A DNA stretch of 64,000 nt from Diplosphaera chodatii (taxonomy: Eukaryota; Chlorophyta; Trebouxiophyceae; Prasiolales; Stichococcaceae). Made by a program: the position numbers and the translations under genes. The notes beneath the pieces were generated by a model. That model was not told where the DNA came from. It saw only the letters and a list, made by a program, of their open reading frames with translations, and made no database searches. Shown one piece after another: positions 1 to 12,178 of the stretch. Location of the stretch: NCBI GenBank assembly GCA_032358165.1, contig JAALGY010000001.1, positions 992,001-1,056,000 of the forward strand, written 5' to 3'. The stretch's first letter is position 1. Each line of letters starts with the position of its first letter.

Positions 1-3000
1 GAGTCCTGCAGCCCCAAGCAGGCGAAGCCCGCCACCTCGGACAGCCCGCCGATGTCCGGGCAAGACAGCCCGCACAAGGCTTGCATCCAGTGCCACGACT
101 ACAAGTCCCTGAACGACTTTCCCAGGTGCGTTCATGCAGATGCCTGTTGCCAATGGCAGGTAAGATGCCAGATGTGCCGGGCGCCAGCTGCAGTGGGCCT
201 GCAGAAAAGGCCACTACATGATGTGCAACAACGCACGCAAACTGCGGCTGCTATCTGATAGTGGTGCCAGTTATGCACGGCTGACCTCCACGGGAGGCGG
301 TCTTGAGCGCAGCCTGAGGGCATGTGGCGGCGTGATGCGCAGGAACCGCAACCGGCAGGATGGGCGCGACAACCGCTGCAAGCGGTGCACAGCGCGGGTG
401 GTGGCGGCCCGCGTGGCTCGCCGCGCCCCCGTCCTGACCGCCCAGGTCTCGCACAAGGTGGGTCGCAGCCGCAAGCAGCAGGTTGTCATGCAGCACGTCT
501 GTCGCAGCGTGTCAGCAGGACGACTGACGACGATAGCTCTTGACGGCACAGCGCTGCAGACTTGCGCCGTGCTAGGAATCTACCTGGGGGTTGACGCCCG
601 GGAAGCCTGGTGCCTGTTGTAGGTCATGTCGTGTGCCACCGAGCCGCACAGCTGACACAAGTGTTCACATGCGCATGTGAAGGTGTGCGTGCGGTGCGGG
701 AAGGAGAAGCCGGCGGCGGCCTTCAATCGCAACAAGGTCCGCCCGGATGGCCTGTGCAGCTACTGCAAGGTGTGCAACGCGGCGGCGGCCGCGGAGCGCC
801 GCAAGACCCGGCAGCCGGTGCTGGAGCCCACCGTCTCGCACAAGGTGGGAACCCTCATACCCTGTCAGCACGGCACCTGCACCAGACACTGCTGGCCATC
901 ACGTCACAAGCAGGGTGGTGACTGTCCTCACCCAGGCGTCATGCTCTCTGATAGCAAAGTCGTGAGACAGTCTGCACAATGCACCTGCAGGTGTGCAGCG
1001 AGTGTGGCGAGGACCAGCCGGCAGCCGCGTTCCACCGCTCCAAGTCGTACAACGACGGGCTGTACGGCAAGTGCAAGCGGTGCTGCGCGGCGGCGCTGCA
1101 GCGGCGGCGGGCGGCGGCGGAGGGCGGCCCCGCTCCACCGCTGCCCCACAGCAGCAGCCGCCGTGGCGGCCGCCACCAGTCCTACGAGCCGATGTTTGGC
1201 GGCGGCCTGGGCAGCGCCGACATCGGCAGCATGCTGTCGGATGCGACGCGCTACGGCGACCCCATCACAAAGGTGACCTCTGGCAACGCTACGTGGGCTG
1301 CTGTACAGTACAAGCTGAGCTGCATCGTCCCAGGTCAACCTGGTGGGTAAGTTGGATGTCTCACAGCAACACTCTCCACCATACAAATCGATGCCTCACA
1401 TGTTTGGCTATCATACAAATTGATGCTCTACGTGTCTGGCTATTATACTACAGGCGATGGCAGAGCTGGTGGCAGAGAACGCACGCAGCGGCAACCCGGC
1501 GCGCACGCCGCAGGAGCTGGCAGTGGCCCTGCTGCAGGGTGGCACGCCGAGGGAGGCCGTCGAGACACGGCTGCCTGGCCTCGTCTCCACGCTGTTTGGC
1601 CGCAGCGGCGCCAGCGGCGTCGCCACTGAGACAGCTGGTGAGCTTCAGCACCACCGTGTGCAGCTGCCTTGTTGTAACATTGGCAGACTCGCGTGCTGCA
1701 CTCCTATGCACACCTGCCTGCACTGCATGAAGGCAGTGCCTGCAGAGGATGCAGGTACGCATGATTCCCAAACATGCTGCCATTATGCTCCTCGAGTCGC
1801 ACAGGCGGCACCTCAGACGAGCTCGGCGACAGCGAAGACTCAGCCCACACCGCCTCGCGCGACGGCCGCAGCGAACAGCGCTCCGGGCGGTCTGGCGCCT
1901 CGGGCATGCCGCCGCGCCACACCCGCTTCGCTGACAGCGTTGGTGCGTCCGCTCGCCCCTGCTGCACGCTTGCTGCTTTGCGCTGAAGCCTCTGCATCAT
2001 ATTCACAGACATTGAGGGTGTTTTGCTGGAATGTATGGGCGCCGTCTCACCTTATCAGGAGGAGAGTGCGCTGTCCTCTTAGCCGTGCGACCCTGCCTGC
2101 ATCAGGCGCACGCCCGGCGCTGGGGCTGACGGCGGCGGACATCGGCGGCGGCGCCTTTGGCAGCCCGCAGTCGCTGGCGGGCGACCCCTCGGGCACCGCC
2201 TCCGCCGCCACGCGCACCAGCCTGCGCAACAGCAGCTCCCTGGGCAGCGGGCGGCCCGGCTCCAGCGCCGCCGCCGCCGCCGCCGCCGCTGACGACGCCG
2301 CTCCTGCCGAGGACGGCGGGCGGCCCAGCCCCCCGCGGCGCACCCGCCAGTCCATCCGCACCACCAGCCGCCTCAACGCGGCGTACGCGATCGAGATGAT
2401 GCGCGCGGAGGGCGCCAAGGACATGCGCCACATCATGGACGCCCTGGTGGAGCCGCCCGAGCCGCAGGTGCGCACCGCACAGTTGAGGGCTGGTGATGTT
2501 CAGCCTGTTAAGGGCTGGTGGCGTGTGCTGCGACGGCAGAGTGCAGGGCCGCTCGTGACCTGCTCGAGGCCCTACGTCCGTGGTGCATGCAGCATGTGCT
2601 GTCCAGACTCCCACGTACGATTCAAATATCTGTGCTGCTCTCTGCCCACAGCAGGAGCTGGAGCAGCCAGCAAGCCCAGGCAGGGGCCGCCGGTCATCAC
2701 GGCCGAGGCGCGCCCCCGCCCAATATCGTGAAGACAGCCCCAGGTGCAACCCGTGATCTCACGCTCATCTGCCTCAGATCCTCGGCAGCAAGCAGCCTGC
2801 ATGCATGCAGCTGCTTGCCAAATGGCACATCTCAACCAATCATTGGTAGCACGTGTGGCGGAAGAGGATGGGCTGGGAACAGTGCAAAGACGTATTGCCC
2901 ATCACCGGCTGCTGTTCCTGCACCTGCAGCTCGCCGCAGGAGAACAGCCAGGGCACGGATCGCTCTGGGCAGCACCGCTCGGCGCGGGGCGGCCTGCTAG

Positions 3001-6000
3001 GCGAAGCCGCCGGTCAGGCAGTGCCCGGCGACTGGGCCATCCCCGGCCCCGGCAGCACCACAAGCGGCAGCCCGGCCTCCGCGCAGACGCCGCTGTTTGC
3101 CAACGCGCCGTCTGCCGGCCTGCTGGCCAAGCTGCAGGTATTGTGTGTGTCAGTGTATCAAGCAGTAGTACAGCGACTCTGGCAGACATTTGGTATGCGG
3201 ATGTTATGCTCATATTGGCTGTTAATGCTACAAGCAGTTGTTCCTGCCATTCCATTGACAGCAGTTGAACAGGCACAGCAGCTGAATTCGAAGGTTAGCT
3301 GTGGGTGCGCCTCAGCATACACCATCACGCTTGCAGGCAGCACGGGCGATGTCGCGGCAGCGGATGCTGGAGAACTTGGCGGCACAGGGGCTGCCAGCAC
3401 CACCAGAGCCAACGCGCCCGGAGGTGAGCTGCTGCTATACCCTATGTGCATGATATGAGTCATTGCTTGGGGAGCCATCAACAACGCGTCAGCCTGCTAG
3501 CTGCTGCCCTGCCACTCTGCAGGCACGCAGGCTGTACATCTCACTGTCGTGATTGTCACTGACGCTGCACGACGACCTGTCCTATCACGCATGCAGTTGC
3601 AGCAGTTGGCGGCAAGCTTTGGCAAGGGCGCAGCCGGCGCGACGCCCTATCAAACTGCTCTGGAGCTGATGGGCCTCGCGCCTGCCCTACAGCATTCGCA
3701 GGTAGCTGTCTCTTATGAGCTAGATTGGCCAATGCAAGGTAGCTCGGCCCGAGCTTGAGCACTGCAAGGAGACTGAGGACAGCCCATGGTCTGGCTTGCT
3801 GTGGCACACTCGCTGCCTACACCTGCTGCGCATAGTCGTGCGCATGTGCTTGGCAGAAAGCCGTGCCAGGCTTTCACAAACCCTTTCTTCTGCATCCTGC
3901 TGCAGGTGTCACTGCCGCAGCCAGGCACTGCAGGCAGTCAGATGTCGGGGGGAGGCATGGGGGGCAACAATGCCGCCTTCTTTGGCGCCGCCCTGGCTGG
4001 CAGCCCCAGCATGGGAGCCGTCAGCGGACTCAGCAGCCTGGGCCTTGGCGGTGCCGGCTTTGGCAGCCAGGTGAGACCTGGTCCGGCTGTGATCAGAGCA
4101 TTACTTGTAACCAGCGCCATGCGTTCAAGATAGGCTGTCAGCCAGTTCCTAGGATGTCCAACCTCTCGGGATTGTTTGACCCAGGTGGCCTGTGCTGAAT
4201 GCTAGGCCATGCAATCATTGCAGGTCTCAGGCGGCAGCAGCCTGGGCAGCGGCGGCAAGCGGCCGCGGGAGATCGATCCTCTAGCGCTTGCTGCCATGGA
4301 CGTGGGCTTGCCCAGCCCCAAGCGCCATGCGCACTTGCGCCAGATCCTGGACGTGAGTCCCATTTGGCCAGCCGGCACTCCTCACATAGTGCTGCATACA
4401 CGTCTGTGACACCCGGCAATGTCACAGATGCTGTCACCCAGTGCCACGGCTTTAAATGCTGCGTCAATCCGCTAAGTGGCACCCCACTGTAAAACACAAC
4501 ACCTTGATCCAGTGCATCGTCAAGATCGTCGAGCAGGTCCCTGGCTGGTTGCAGGCATCTGGTGGCAGCCCCTGGGCGGCGGCGGCGGCGGCGCATCCCT
4601 CCGCCCCCTCGGCTGCCAACTCGGCGGCCGCGCGCCGGGCAGCCACCAGCAGCGGCATGCTGATGCCGCCGCCGGACCTGCCGGGCAGCTTCCGCGGCGG
4701 CGGCGCCGTCGCCGGGGGCGGCCACCTGCCCGCCGTGGCACAGGCGCCGCTGCAGAACTTCGGGCTGTCCGGTGCGATGGCGGACCCTGCGGCCGCCGCA
4801 GCAGCCGCCGCTGCAGCTTGGGGCACCAGCGGCGCTCCCGGCGGCGGCGCGGCCAACCCCACCGGCCGCCCGCCGATCGACAGCTACCTGCCGGCCACCA
4901 CGACCGCGGCCATCTCTGCGTATGCTGCCCACATGCGTGGCGGCAACGCTCCAGGGGGGGGCTTCTCCCCGTCCCGCAGCAGCATGCCAGCCATCCCCTT
5001 TGGCGTCCCTCAGGCGACATCCTCAGCAGGCGGCTACAATGCCGCGGCATTTGCCGCCGAGGTGGCCACGCTGGCAGCAACCAACCCCGCAGCGATGGCG
5101 GCCGCCACGAGCGTGCTGCTGGACCCCAACCACACGGACATCCTGCGCCGCGCCAGCGGGCTGTCCACCCCCCGAGGCAGCCGCATCTCCGCCCCCTCCC
5201 CCGCGCTGTCGCCCTCCGAGGCGGCCGCCGCCCGCTGGGCGGACTTCATCCTGGGGTCTTCGGCGGCGGCGCGGCAGGCGCGGTCCCGCAGCCACTCGCC
5301 GCCCTCCCCGCAGCAGGCGGCGGCCGCACAGGTGGCAGCGCAGGCCGCAGCCCTCGTCTCCCCGCTGCGTCCAATGGCCACGCGGGTGGCAGGCAATGGG
5401 GCCACGCCACCGCTGCCGGGGTCCATGCCGGGGAACCCCAGCGCTGGCATGCACGGCGCGCGTGCCCCTGCGCTTGGAGCTGGCATCCCCGACTTTGGCA
5501 GCGCGGCCCAGCAGCACGCTGCAGCGGCGGCGGCGCAGCTGCAGGCTGCACACCAGGCAGCACAGCTGCAGGCGCTGCTGGGCGGCCCGGCCGCCGAGCA
5601 GGGCGCCCTGCAGCCGGCGCAGCAGCCCGGCGCGCAGCAGCAGGCGCCGGCGCCCACCCTGCAGCAGCACCTGCACCAGCAGCTCGAGCAGGAGCTGGCC
5701 GCGGCGGTGCAGCAGGCGGCCGCAGCACACCAGACGGCGCCTGTACCGGCAGCGGCGGCACAGCCCGCGGCAGGTGTCAAGCCAGAGGGGCAGCAGCCGC
5801 CGGGGCGTGCTGAGCAGGCACCACAGCAGGTGGCTGAGGAGAACCATGTCCAGCAGGCTGCTGAGCAACAGCCGGTGCCGGAGCAACAGCCGACCCCCGA
5901 GTTGCAGCATGCGGCGCTGGATAGGCCGCCAATCGATGGCACAGGGCAGCAGCAGGCTGCTGCAGAGCATTCACTCGCAGACGATCTAGCCGTGCCACCG

Positions 6001-6111
6001 GCGCCACAGCAGGTCGATGCTCCGGCGCCTGGGCAGGCCTCGCTGCAGCCCGAGGCACCCTTGGCAGCTCAGGCCGCAGAGCAGGCGCCGGCGAGCCAGT
6101 CACAGCTCTGA
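1..6111 (+). CDS. Zinc-ribbon repeat protein with long low-complexity tail (5' partial)
   Basis: I do not recognise a named family for the whole protein. About 1239 residues lie in the window and the frame is open at base 1, so the start is probably upstream. Exons: 1-125, 343-457, 683-844, 991-1272, 1334-1342 (uncertain 9-base microexon), 1454-1637, 1805-1942, 2106-2467, 2652-2743, 2930-3137, 3337-3423, 3597-3701, 3906-4070, 4224-4352, 4555-6111. The chain closes in phase. The N-terminal part has three C-x2-C / C-x2-C zinc ribbons. The middle is Ser/Arg/Ala-rich with a short ordered-looking stretch around LNAAYAIEMMRAEGAKDMRH. The last exon encodes more than 500 residues rich in Ala, Gln and Pro, including poly-Ala and poly-Gln runs. 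A regulatory or nucleic-acid-binding role is only a guess from the zinc ribbons and disordered tail. Confidence 0.75.
82..1084 (+). repeat. Three tandem zinc-ribbon repeats encoded by duplicated exons
   Basis: Each unit has C-x2-C, then exactly 22 residues, then C-x2-C: CIQC...CKRC (split over the exons ending at 125 and starting at 343), CVRC...CKVC (exon 683-844) and CSEC...CKRC (exon from 991). Units 2 and 3 share KEKPAAAF/EDQPAAAF and a DGL motif. Units 1 and 2 end with VSHK directly before a phase-0 donor. The equal spacing supports removal of intron 126-342. The pattern resembles the small N-terminal zinc ribbon of many phage endonucleases (family knowledge), but no nuclease domain follows here. 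Confidence 0.8.
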
Positions 6112-7538
6112 GCTGCTGTGTGGAAGACCGTCACACCCGGAGAGGCTGGAGGCGCAACTTAAAATACATAGCAGTGTGAGGGGGGTCCAAGGCGAGGAGT
6201 GCCCAGACCAGATTTCATGCCCATGCGCGGGGACAGGACTCGCCATCTCCACCTGCCTCTTGATCACTCCTCAATGTCGATAAGGCCTGTCGTTCAGCGT
6301 TTCATACCAGGAGCGAACATGATCGACATGCCAGCGAGCCACGGCTGTACGGGCCGTCAGGCGCTCAACCTTATTTTGTTGTTTATGTCTTTGCACTGCC
6401 GTCTGTGGGGTGTGTCCACGAGCGTGCATGGATTTGGTACAGTTCGTGGGCACGGCTCGGATTTGTTTCCTGTCGTGTGGAATTCAGCTTGGTTTGGATT
6501 TGCGCCACGGTGGTTTGTAAGTGCATGCGGTGACTACAGCTCGCCGTCTGCCATGGGCAACGTTTGCCGCGGCTGGGCTATTGTGGCTGCGACATGGCTG
6601 CGACATCGGTAGTTGAAGTTCAGGCCCTTGGGTGTTCACTTCCTGCAGCATCCACCTTTGAGACTGTGCAGGTGGCTGATTGTGCCAAAGGCGGCGCTGC
6701 TGCATCTTCTGGATGCAACTGTCGCACCGGTCTAAACACGCCTTGAAGATCTGCATATGCGCAATGCACGTTGGGCATGAACGTGATCACAGGCAGGATG
6801 GCTGCTACTCGTATGTGCTGTGAATGCCGCTGCAGACCCTGCATTGGATCCGGCAAACAGTGCGCAGACAGCCATGATCAGCAGGGCGTTATGAACCGGA
6901 TGCCGTGCGCAGCAATGCTGTGGAGTGAAGGTTCTATGGTAGCAAGGTGTCAATGCTACGTTCACATGTCGCTCTAGACCTGTAGACCAGCGTCCACAGG
7001 GGGACAGGGGGATTGCCTGCTATTGTATAGCTCATGCCCCCTCGTTCAGCATGCATCGATGCATGACACTTTCGACTTTCACACCTGACAGCTGATGGCG
7101 TGACTCGCCTGGTCGACCGTTTACGACCAGATCAAGGCATCGTACAAGCATTTGCCAGCCCCTGCGAAACTTTGCAACGCAAAACACAGGCGCCCATCGG
7201 TGGGCATCATCATCGTCTTGTGCGATACAAACATTGCCACACGCGGATCGCAAACATAGGTACTTACCCTGTCAACCACTAACAGATCCACAGACAGCTG
7301 GCCAAGCTTCATTTGTTAATGGTGCCGTGCAGCTTGCCAGAGACGCGGCATAGAGTGGCTGCGTTTACAACATCAGAGGCTAGACACGCACACTCTTTCA
7401 GCTTGCGCAAAGATGATCGGCTATTGACACCAGCTGTTGGCCGTTTGCTTGCATACCCCGGCTGACATTGCAGCTGAGAAGCGCGCCAGCTGGCACTGCA
7501 CACGCCAGATGCTGTGACTCAAGCCGTATGCTGCTGCC
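6112..7538. other. Intergenic region, no gene seen
   Basis: This is about 1.4 kb between the stop of the zinc-ribbon gene and the start of the SGNH hydrolase gene. I found no exon chain or RNA gene in it. It should hold the 3' untranslated region of the first gene and the promoter and 5' untranslated region of the second. Confidence 0.6.
6516..6520 (+). terminator. Candidate TGTAA polyadenylation signal
   Basis: TGTAA lies about 405 bases after the stop at 6111. TGTAA is the usual poly(A) signal in chlorophyte algae. The motif is short, so chance occurrence is possible. Confidence 0.3.
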
Positions 7539-10500
7539 ATGAACCGGCACTTCGGCGGCAGCACAGGCCGCCGCTCCTACGCCGCAGCCTTTGCTTTGCT
7601 GGCGGTGGTGGTGGTGCTGGCGTATGCTGCCTATCGCCCGTCAGCACGGCGCGAAGCTGTGCGCTGGGTGCGTCATGTTGAAGTCTGGCCGAGTGTACAC
7701 TGCCTTTGGGTTTTCAAGTTCATGGTTCAAGTTCAGTTCCCCTTGACCGTGCCACACCTACAGACTTCCGACTGATGTTGCAAGACGTTTCAGGAGGAAG
7801 CAATCCGCGTGCAATGCATGCATGTCCCCATGCACTTACTGCTGCTGGACCGCAGACATGCTCCTGCCCTCGCAGGCCCGCGTCAAGGTGCTACGCAGCT
7901 GCGAGTCAGACCCTGCCGGCTGTGTGCGGCACCGCCTGGATGATGCGGATGGCGCCCTGCCGTCAGCCACAGATAATGACCGGGATGGGGCAGCCACATC
8001 TGACCCAAAGGCAGCGCCTGTCACGCCCGTGCACTCAGAGGACCAGGACATGGCAGATCAGGAGTCGTTCGTGCTGAATCAGGTGCTTCACTTGGTTTGG
8101 CTTGGATGCGTTTGCTTGATCGTGCATGCCATCAGTCACCTGAGGTGTCAAACAATTGCATGCAGGTGGCGGTCGGCGGCGTGGGGCGTGTTCCAACCTA
8201 CGCCTCCCGCAGCAGCGTGAGTGCATGCTGTAGCAACAGTGCTACTGTTCAGAGAGGGCTACTGCACGCCACTCGTGGCAACACATGCAAGACTGTCAAC
8301 TGGCAGTCCACATGCTTCCAGGTGCTTGCACAGCGGCAGCTGCTGGAGCGCCTGTTTCAGCACGACATGGGACTACCTGAGGAGCGTCTGCGGAGGTGCA
8401 CTGGCATGCAATGCCTTTGCAGCTATTCACGGCTGCTCACTTGCAACACACTTTGGACAGGCTGACAGCAGCCAGCAAGTGACAGGCTTGTGGTTTGCAA
8501 AACAGAGCAGTGTGCATGCACTGCAGGTCTGTGAGCTACGCTGGCGACCCGCAGCGGCTGCATCGTGTGCTGCATAAGCTCATCCGTGGTGATGCCATCA
8601 CCGTTTCGACCGTCGGCGGCAGCGTGACGGGTAGGCCATGCCTGCGTACCGTTGATCAGCTGTGCATGCTGACCCTGCGGAACATGTCGGGGCAGCTGCA
8701 CACTGCAGGCAAGCTGCTCTGCAGTGCATGCATGCATGCATGCATGCATGCATGCTGCTGCATTGACCAGGGCTTATGACGTGTATGTGATGTGCACAGC
8801 TGGCGTGGGCGCAGCTACCATTGACCTGTCATACCGAGAGCGGCTGTTTTACTGGATCCGCACAGTGTTTCCGAACCGGAACCACACATTCCACAATGGC
8901 GCGCTGGCGGCGGCACCGTCATCCTACATGAGCCAGTGCATCCATGACTTTGCGCCCCCGCACTCGGACCTGGTATTTGTCGAGGTGAGACTCACCCGGC
9001 TGTTTGCTGGCATCAGCGGCATTTGTTGGGCATGCTGATCTCAGCAGGCGGCCTGCAGCAGTGGACCTCACATTCGCATCTCGACCTGCAGTTCACCATG
9101 AACGATGGCCAGAAGGAGTGCGACGTCACCACAGATGGCAGGTGGGAATTGTAGGCATCAGTAAACTAAGGAGGAAGCTGAAACAGACTATTCGGAGAAG
9201 TGCTTGCTACGAGTATGATTGGCTGTAGTAATGTCCTGCAGGCGTGGCTTCGAGGTGTTGCTGCGGAAGCTGCTCAACTATCACAGCGCACCAGCTGTAG
9301 TGATCCTGCACTGGTGGTCGCCTGTCACACAGGTGCGTGCGTATGCTGTGCTTCCCTCCACATCAGGGCTCACATATTAGCAGGCTTGTGTGCTGCGCAC
9401 CCCCACAGATCATGAACATCATCGTGAAGACCGATGTTCGTTGAATCAACACAGGAGTTCTGGGTATCGCCAGAAGATCAGCTGGACGTTTTCGGGAAGT
9501 ACTACGGGCTGCCGTCGCTGTCGTGGCGTGACACTGTGCACGACCTCATTGCGCACAATGTGTCAGGGTTCAAGGTCTCGGACCTGTACTTTGACAAGGG
9601 CCACCCCAACGGCTACAACGGCCATAGGTGCAATGATTGCCCACATTGGCACCATTTGCAAGGGTCTTCCAGCTGGTAGCATATGGCTGCAGAGCAGGTC
9701 ATGACTGTGTTGTGAACTCACCTAGATGTTTCGGCCAAAGTCAAGCGCCCGACTTCAGCGTTGCCATGTGCCTTCGTCATAACAGGTACCTTGCCGATAT
9801 GATCATCGGCTTCCTTCGTAACGAGGCAGCTGCGCTCGTCCTGCGCGGCCTGGACATGTCAGCACAGCCGTCGGCGCCCACTGACCTGGCGCGCGTGCCG
9901 GAGCCCATGTTTGAAGGTTGATGAAGACAATGTGTGAACATTGGTCATACATGGTATTGTCGTGTGACAGGAGCCCAAGGCCAGACCCTTCTCCGAGTCA
10001 TGATGTTGCTCCCGCAGGGAATCACGAGGGCAAGTCCACTTGCCTCAGGAACGAGCAGCTTCAGGATGCTGTCGTTGAGACGCAGGTGAGTTCTTGGGAC
10101 GTTGGTGTCAGGATACCATTGTTGCAGGGGTCTGATGCTGTGAGCGACAAGGAGGAGCAAGCGCACATGCAAGGTTGAACTGGGCCGTTCTGTAGGGCTT
10201 CCAATGGAAGGACGAGGGCAGGAATGGGCGCCACAAGTGGGGTTATGTCAGCTGGAAGCCAGGCGACAAGATTGTACTGAAGGCAAGGCAGCACGCCTGC
10301 CACTCTGTCAAGTGTCACAAGGGGATTTGATCTCATGTCAAGACCCACTCTGTACCTGAAGTCGAGCTTCCCCGCAGCCGTATCAGCGCTGACCCCTCCA
10401 TTTCGTTGCCGCAGGCCAACACGAAGACATACCGTGGCGACTCCAAGGTGCTGATTGGAGTTGGCATCCTGCGCTCATATGAGCACATGGGCATCGCTGA

Positions 10501-11559
10501 ACTGAGTTGCATCTCAGGTGAGGGGGACCCCATATGACTCCCGAGGCTCTGTGCGTCTATCAGGTGTACACCCTGCAGTGCCAAAAGTTCCATGTGCCTT
10601 CATGTGATTTCGTGGAGCTGGACCTGCTTAGCAACCCTGAAATAACATTTGAGTGATCATCCTGATGGTCGCATCCACAGGCTGCGAGTGCGAGTCAAAG
10701 CTGGTGGATGGCCAGTGGGAGTCCCGCACATCTCAGTCAGAGTGGCAGTACATCGCAGGTTGGTGCTGTGTCAGGACAGGTCGTCACATCGACGACATTG
10801 AATTTCTAGTAATGATCATGTTTCTCATCGCATCATATGGAGCTGTGCGGGGGTCGTGAATCTTAGCGCTCTTCTGAATGCTGCGCAGTCAGCCAGCATG
10901 AAGAGTGCACAATCGCCGTGCACAACATGGACAGCACCAGCAGCGGAGAGCACAAGGTGCTCCCCGGCCCCATCCCCTCAGACTGCTCAGGCGTGGTTGG
11001 GGTTCAGGGGCCACGGTCATGCAAGCCATGGAAGCACAGCCAGCACCGGCTGCGGTGCAAAGATGCTGAGATAGCAGCAAACATGTCACACCGCAGGTGA
11101 AGGTGGACTCGTTCCTTGTGACGAACCTGCACGAGTCGGCGCAGCGCTGGTTCAGCCACATCGACGAGCTGGAGGAGAAGCACCAACGGGAGCTGCGACG
11201 AAAGGCAAGTTGCTCGACAGGGCCATCACCATGCTCCACACTCGACATTCTGCTTCAGTGTACATTGCCGACGTTTTGTGGAAGCACTCTCACTCATACG
11301 GTCACAGGCAGCGGAAGAGGCGAAACAGCAGAAGCAGAGCCAGTTAGACTCTACCCAGGAGCAGCATCAGCAGCAGGCAAAGGCAGAGAAGCAGGCTGTC
11401 GACGGGGGTAGCAATAGTGGCACAGGCCACCATCAGCAGGGTTCAGGCAGCAGTGGCGCTGCAGCCTCGCAGCAACAGCACGCCAGCGAGAGCGCTGATA
11501 GTGGTCAGCAGGCGCAAGAGCAAGAGAGCAATGGGGGCTCGGCGAAGAAGGAAACATGA
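7539..11559 (+). CDS. SGNH/GDSL-like hydrolase, type II membrane protein
   Basis: Exons: 7539-7667, 7876-8082, 8166-8216, 8322-8395, 8527-8630, 8800-8984, 9092-9141, 9242-9332, 9455-9627, 9786-9916, 10018-10085, 10196-10282, 10415-10517, 10681-10758, 10889-10956, 11097-11204, 11308-11559 (about 652 residues). Residues 15-32 form a hydrophobic signal anchor with no obvious cleavage site. The SGNH blocks are visible: VSTVGGSVTAGVGA with the Ser near residue 183, the block I extension DLVFVE, MNDGQ (Asn block) and DKGHPNGYNGH with the Asp-x-x-His pair near residue 345. This order fits algal GDSL/CAP64-like esterases. After about residue 420 comes a beta-rich segment with CECES, then a Gln/Ser-rich tail. 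Likely an ester or acetyl hydrolase in the secretory pathway or cell wall; the substrate is unknown. Donors at 10283 and 11205 are GC (the first has a GT alternative further on). Confidence 0.85.
8724..8754. repeat. (GCAT)n microsatellite in an intron
   Basis: About seven GCAT units run without interruption inside the intron 8631-8799 of the SGNH hydrolase gene. The sequence is self-complementary but has no open frame. Confidence 0.95.
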
Positions 11560-12178
11560 AGGCCTGCAGCCGCCTGCTGAAACCATGCAGGGACATGTGC
11601 AACGCCACTGCACGCTTGTCAGCATCAGTCCAAGTCAGCCTAGTGTTTTGAGCCAAGTCACGTACAACAGCACCATCAGCGTTTACGCGACGTGAGCACC
11701 ATGCAGCCTTGAAGTGGCCCGCGCACTGTTGTGAAGAAGCAAATGTGTTCGGTTTGTTTGCGGGTACAGCATTGCAGAAACGTGTGTCATTGCACATGGC
11801 CATAGACACAATGCATGCAGACAGCCGCACAGCAATGACAGGAGAGCTTGCCTCCGTAAATACCGCTGGACCTCCCTCTTATTTGACAAGTGTGTTCAGG
11901 TACACGCACCTACGTCGTCCATCAATCAAGGAGGCAGGTCGTCAAGGTGCTAAAGACCCATTGTCTGCCCACAGTCCACCGCACGTGCTAGACCTGCAAG
12001 GTCTTTCGTTGCCACGTCAACGCCCCGAAACTAAATGGAGGTGCAGGCACACTCTGCCGTATGTAGTCTCATGTACGCGCCCTGACTATGACCGTCTGCA
12101 CCTGTTCGACGATGATCACACCCGTGCAGTTGCATTGCTAGGTTTGTTGGCGCTGTCAGCTCTGCGGGCCTTTTCAGC
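11560..12178. other. Intergenic region between SGNH hydrolase and symporter
   Basis: Both flanking genes are on the + strand. I see no convincing exon here. The stretch should contain the 3' end of the hydrolase transcript and the symporter promoter. Confidence 0.55.

Noticed and set aside
3250..3290. Possible extra small exon (frame VEQAQQLNSK) in the zinc-ribbon gene
   Set aside because: The flanking introns would require a phase that neither neighbouring exon offers.
5023..5970. Two long overlapping open frames on the minus strand (about 300 codons each), Cys/Leu/Arg-rich
   Set aside because: They are shadows of the GC-rich Ala/Gln-coding last exon of the zinc-ribbon gene; codon content mirrors the + strand repeats and there is no family signal.
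8724..8754. CRISPR-like or regulatory array
   Set aside because: Plain tetranucleotide microsatellite without spacers, within a eukaryotic intron.
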